Assembly (NCBI GenBank): GCA_012295275.1
Contig: CM022669.1
Span: forward strand, 7,879,989-7,919,988
Origin: Chrysomallon squamiferum
Taxonomy: Eukaryota > Mollusca > Gastropoda > Neomphalida > Peltospiridae
Length of the DNA: 40,000 bases
Direction of reading: 5' to 3'
The first letter of the stretch is position 1. The letters are not shown here. Below are more model-generated notes on this DNA. The model did no database searches and had not been told where the DNA came from. It was given only the letters and a program-made list of their open reading frames with translations.

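Larger units (their letters stand above)
36391..40000 (+). repeat. Super-repeat copy 5 (partial, about 480 residues, exons 46-53)
   Basis: From GWFCSGGAFTDKP to the window edge. Order matches copy 4: HPCSPGHFCLQGS, CPENTRYSTEFLC, DGTTGDLC, KSYGDKCTTGHFC, DGSTGDICPEGHYC, and MNHTGAS at the edge where copy 4 has MNHTQASSCDIC. Confidence 0.83.

Noticed and set aside
30833-40000. Calling the 3' part a pseudogene
   Set aside because: Splice sites, cysteine spacing and the 700-residue register are intact, and most exons there are undamaged, so it is kept as coding with suspected sequence errors.
328-40000. TNF-receptor or laminin EGF repeats as the module identity
   Set aside because: The cysteine spacing (CxxCPxG...C with GTYS/GTYxN and no six- or eight-cysteine EGF order) fits GCC2/GCC3-like modules better.
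1-40000. tRNA, rRNA or other structured RNA genes
   Set aside because: No conserved tRNA boxes or rRNA sequence were recognised on either strand; a covariance search was not possible here.

Overview
This looks like eukaryotic, almost certainly animal, genomic DNA. Compact cysteine-rich exons with GT-AG boundaries alternate with AT-rich introns of roughly 140 to 1,800 bp full of microsatellites (CA, TA, TTA, TTTA, ATC and others). No bacterial, viral or organellar gene is visible. The species cannot be fixed from the sequence; a marine invertebrate such as a mollusc or another lophotrochozoan is a guess from protein family and intron style.

The whole window appears to be the interior of one gene on the + strand. 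I resolve 53 coding exons between 328 and the right edge, about 19.16 kb of coding sequence or about 6,390 codons. The gene is open at both ends: the first exon begins inside a codon and the last runs off the window, so no start codon, signal peptide, stop codon or poly(A) site is seen. All exons encode the same kind of material, short cysteine-rich modules resembling the Pfam GCC2/GCC3 ('ephrin-receptor-like', PF07699) family, and no other domain was recognised. Forty of the 52 complete introns are phase 1, and 35 of 52 interrupt a glycine codon.

Layout: (a) 328-4024, two exons, one of 2.8 kb, with about 19 modules of 48-50 residues, including five 95-residue module pairs, the first two nearly identical at DNA level. 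(b) 5858-11859, ten small exons of mixed phase with a looser version of the same module. (c) 12406-19501, two large exons (13 and 16) plus six small ones, where the module changes to a form marked by CPxGHYCPxGT, GTYxNxTG and YCxxxGLxxPTGxC. (d) 19663 to the end, where this second form is organised into a higher-order super-repeat of about 700 residues, with four full copies and most of a fifth.

Three things deserve attention. First, the ~700-residue super-repeat, whose copies keep length and order while their intron positions differ. Second, five single-base reading-frame breaks, all in the last 18 exons and none in the first 35. Third, a 49-bp intronic tandem array whose last unit supplies the 3' splice site of exon 9, leaving many decoy copies of that site upstream. 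The likely product is a giant secreted or cell-surface, disulfide-rich and probably N-glycosylated repeat protein; its function is unknown.
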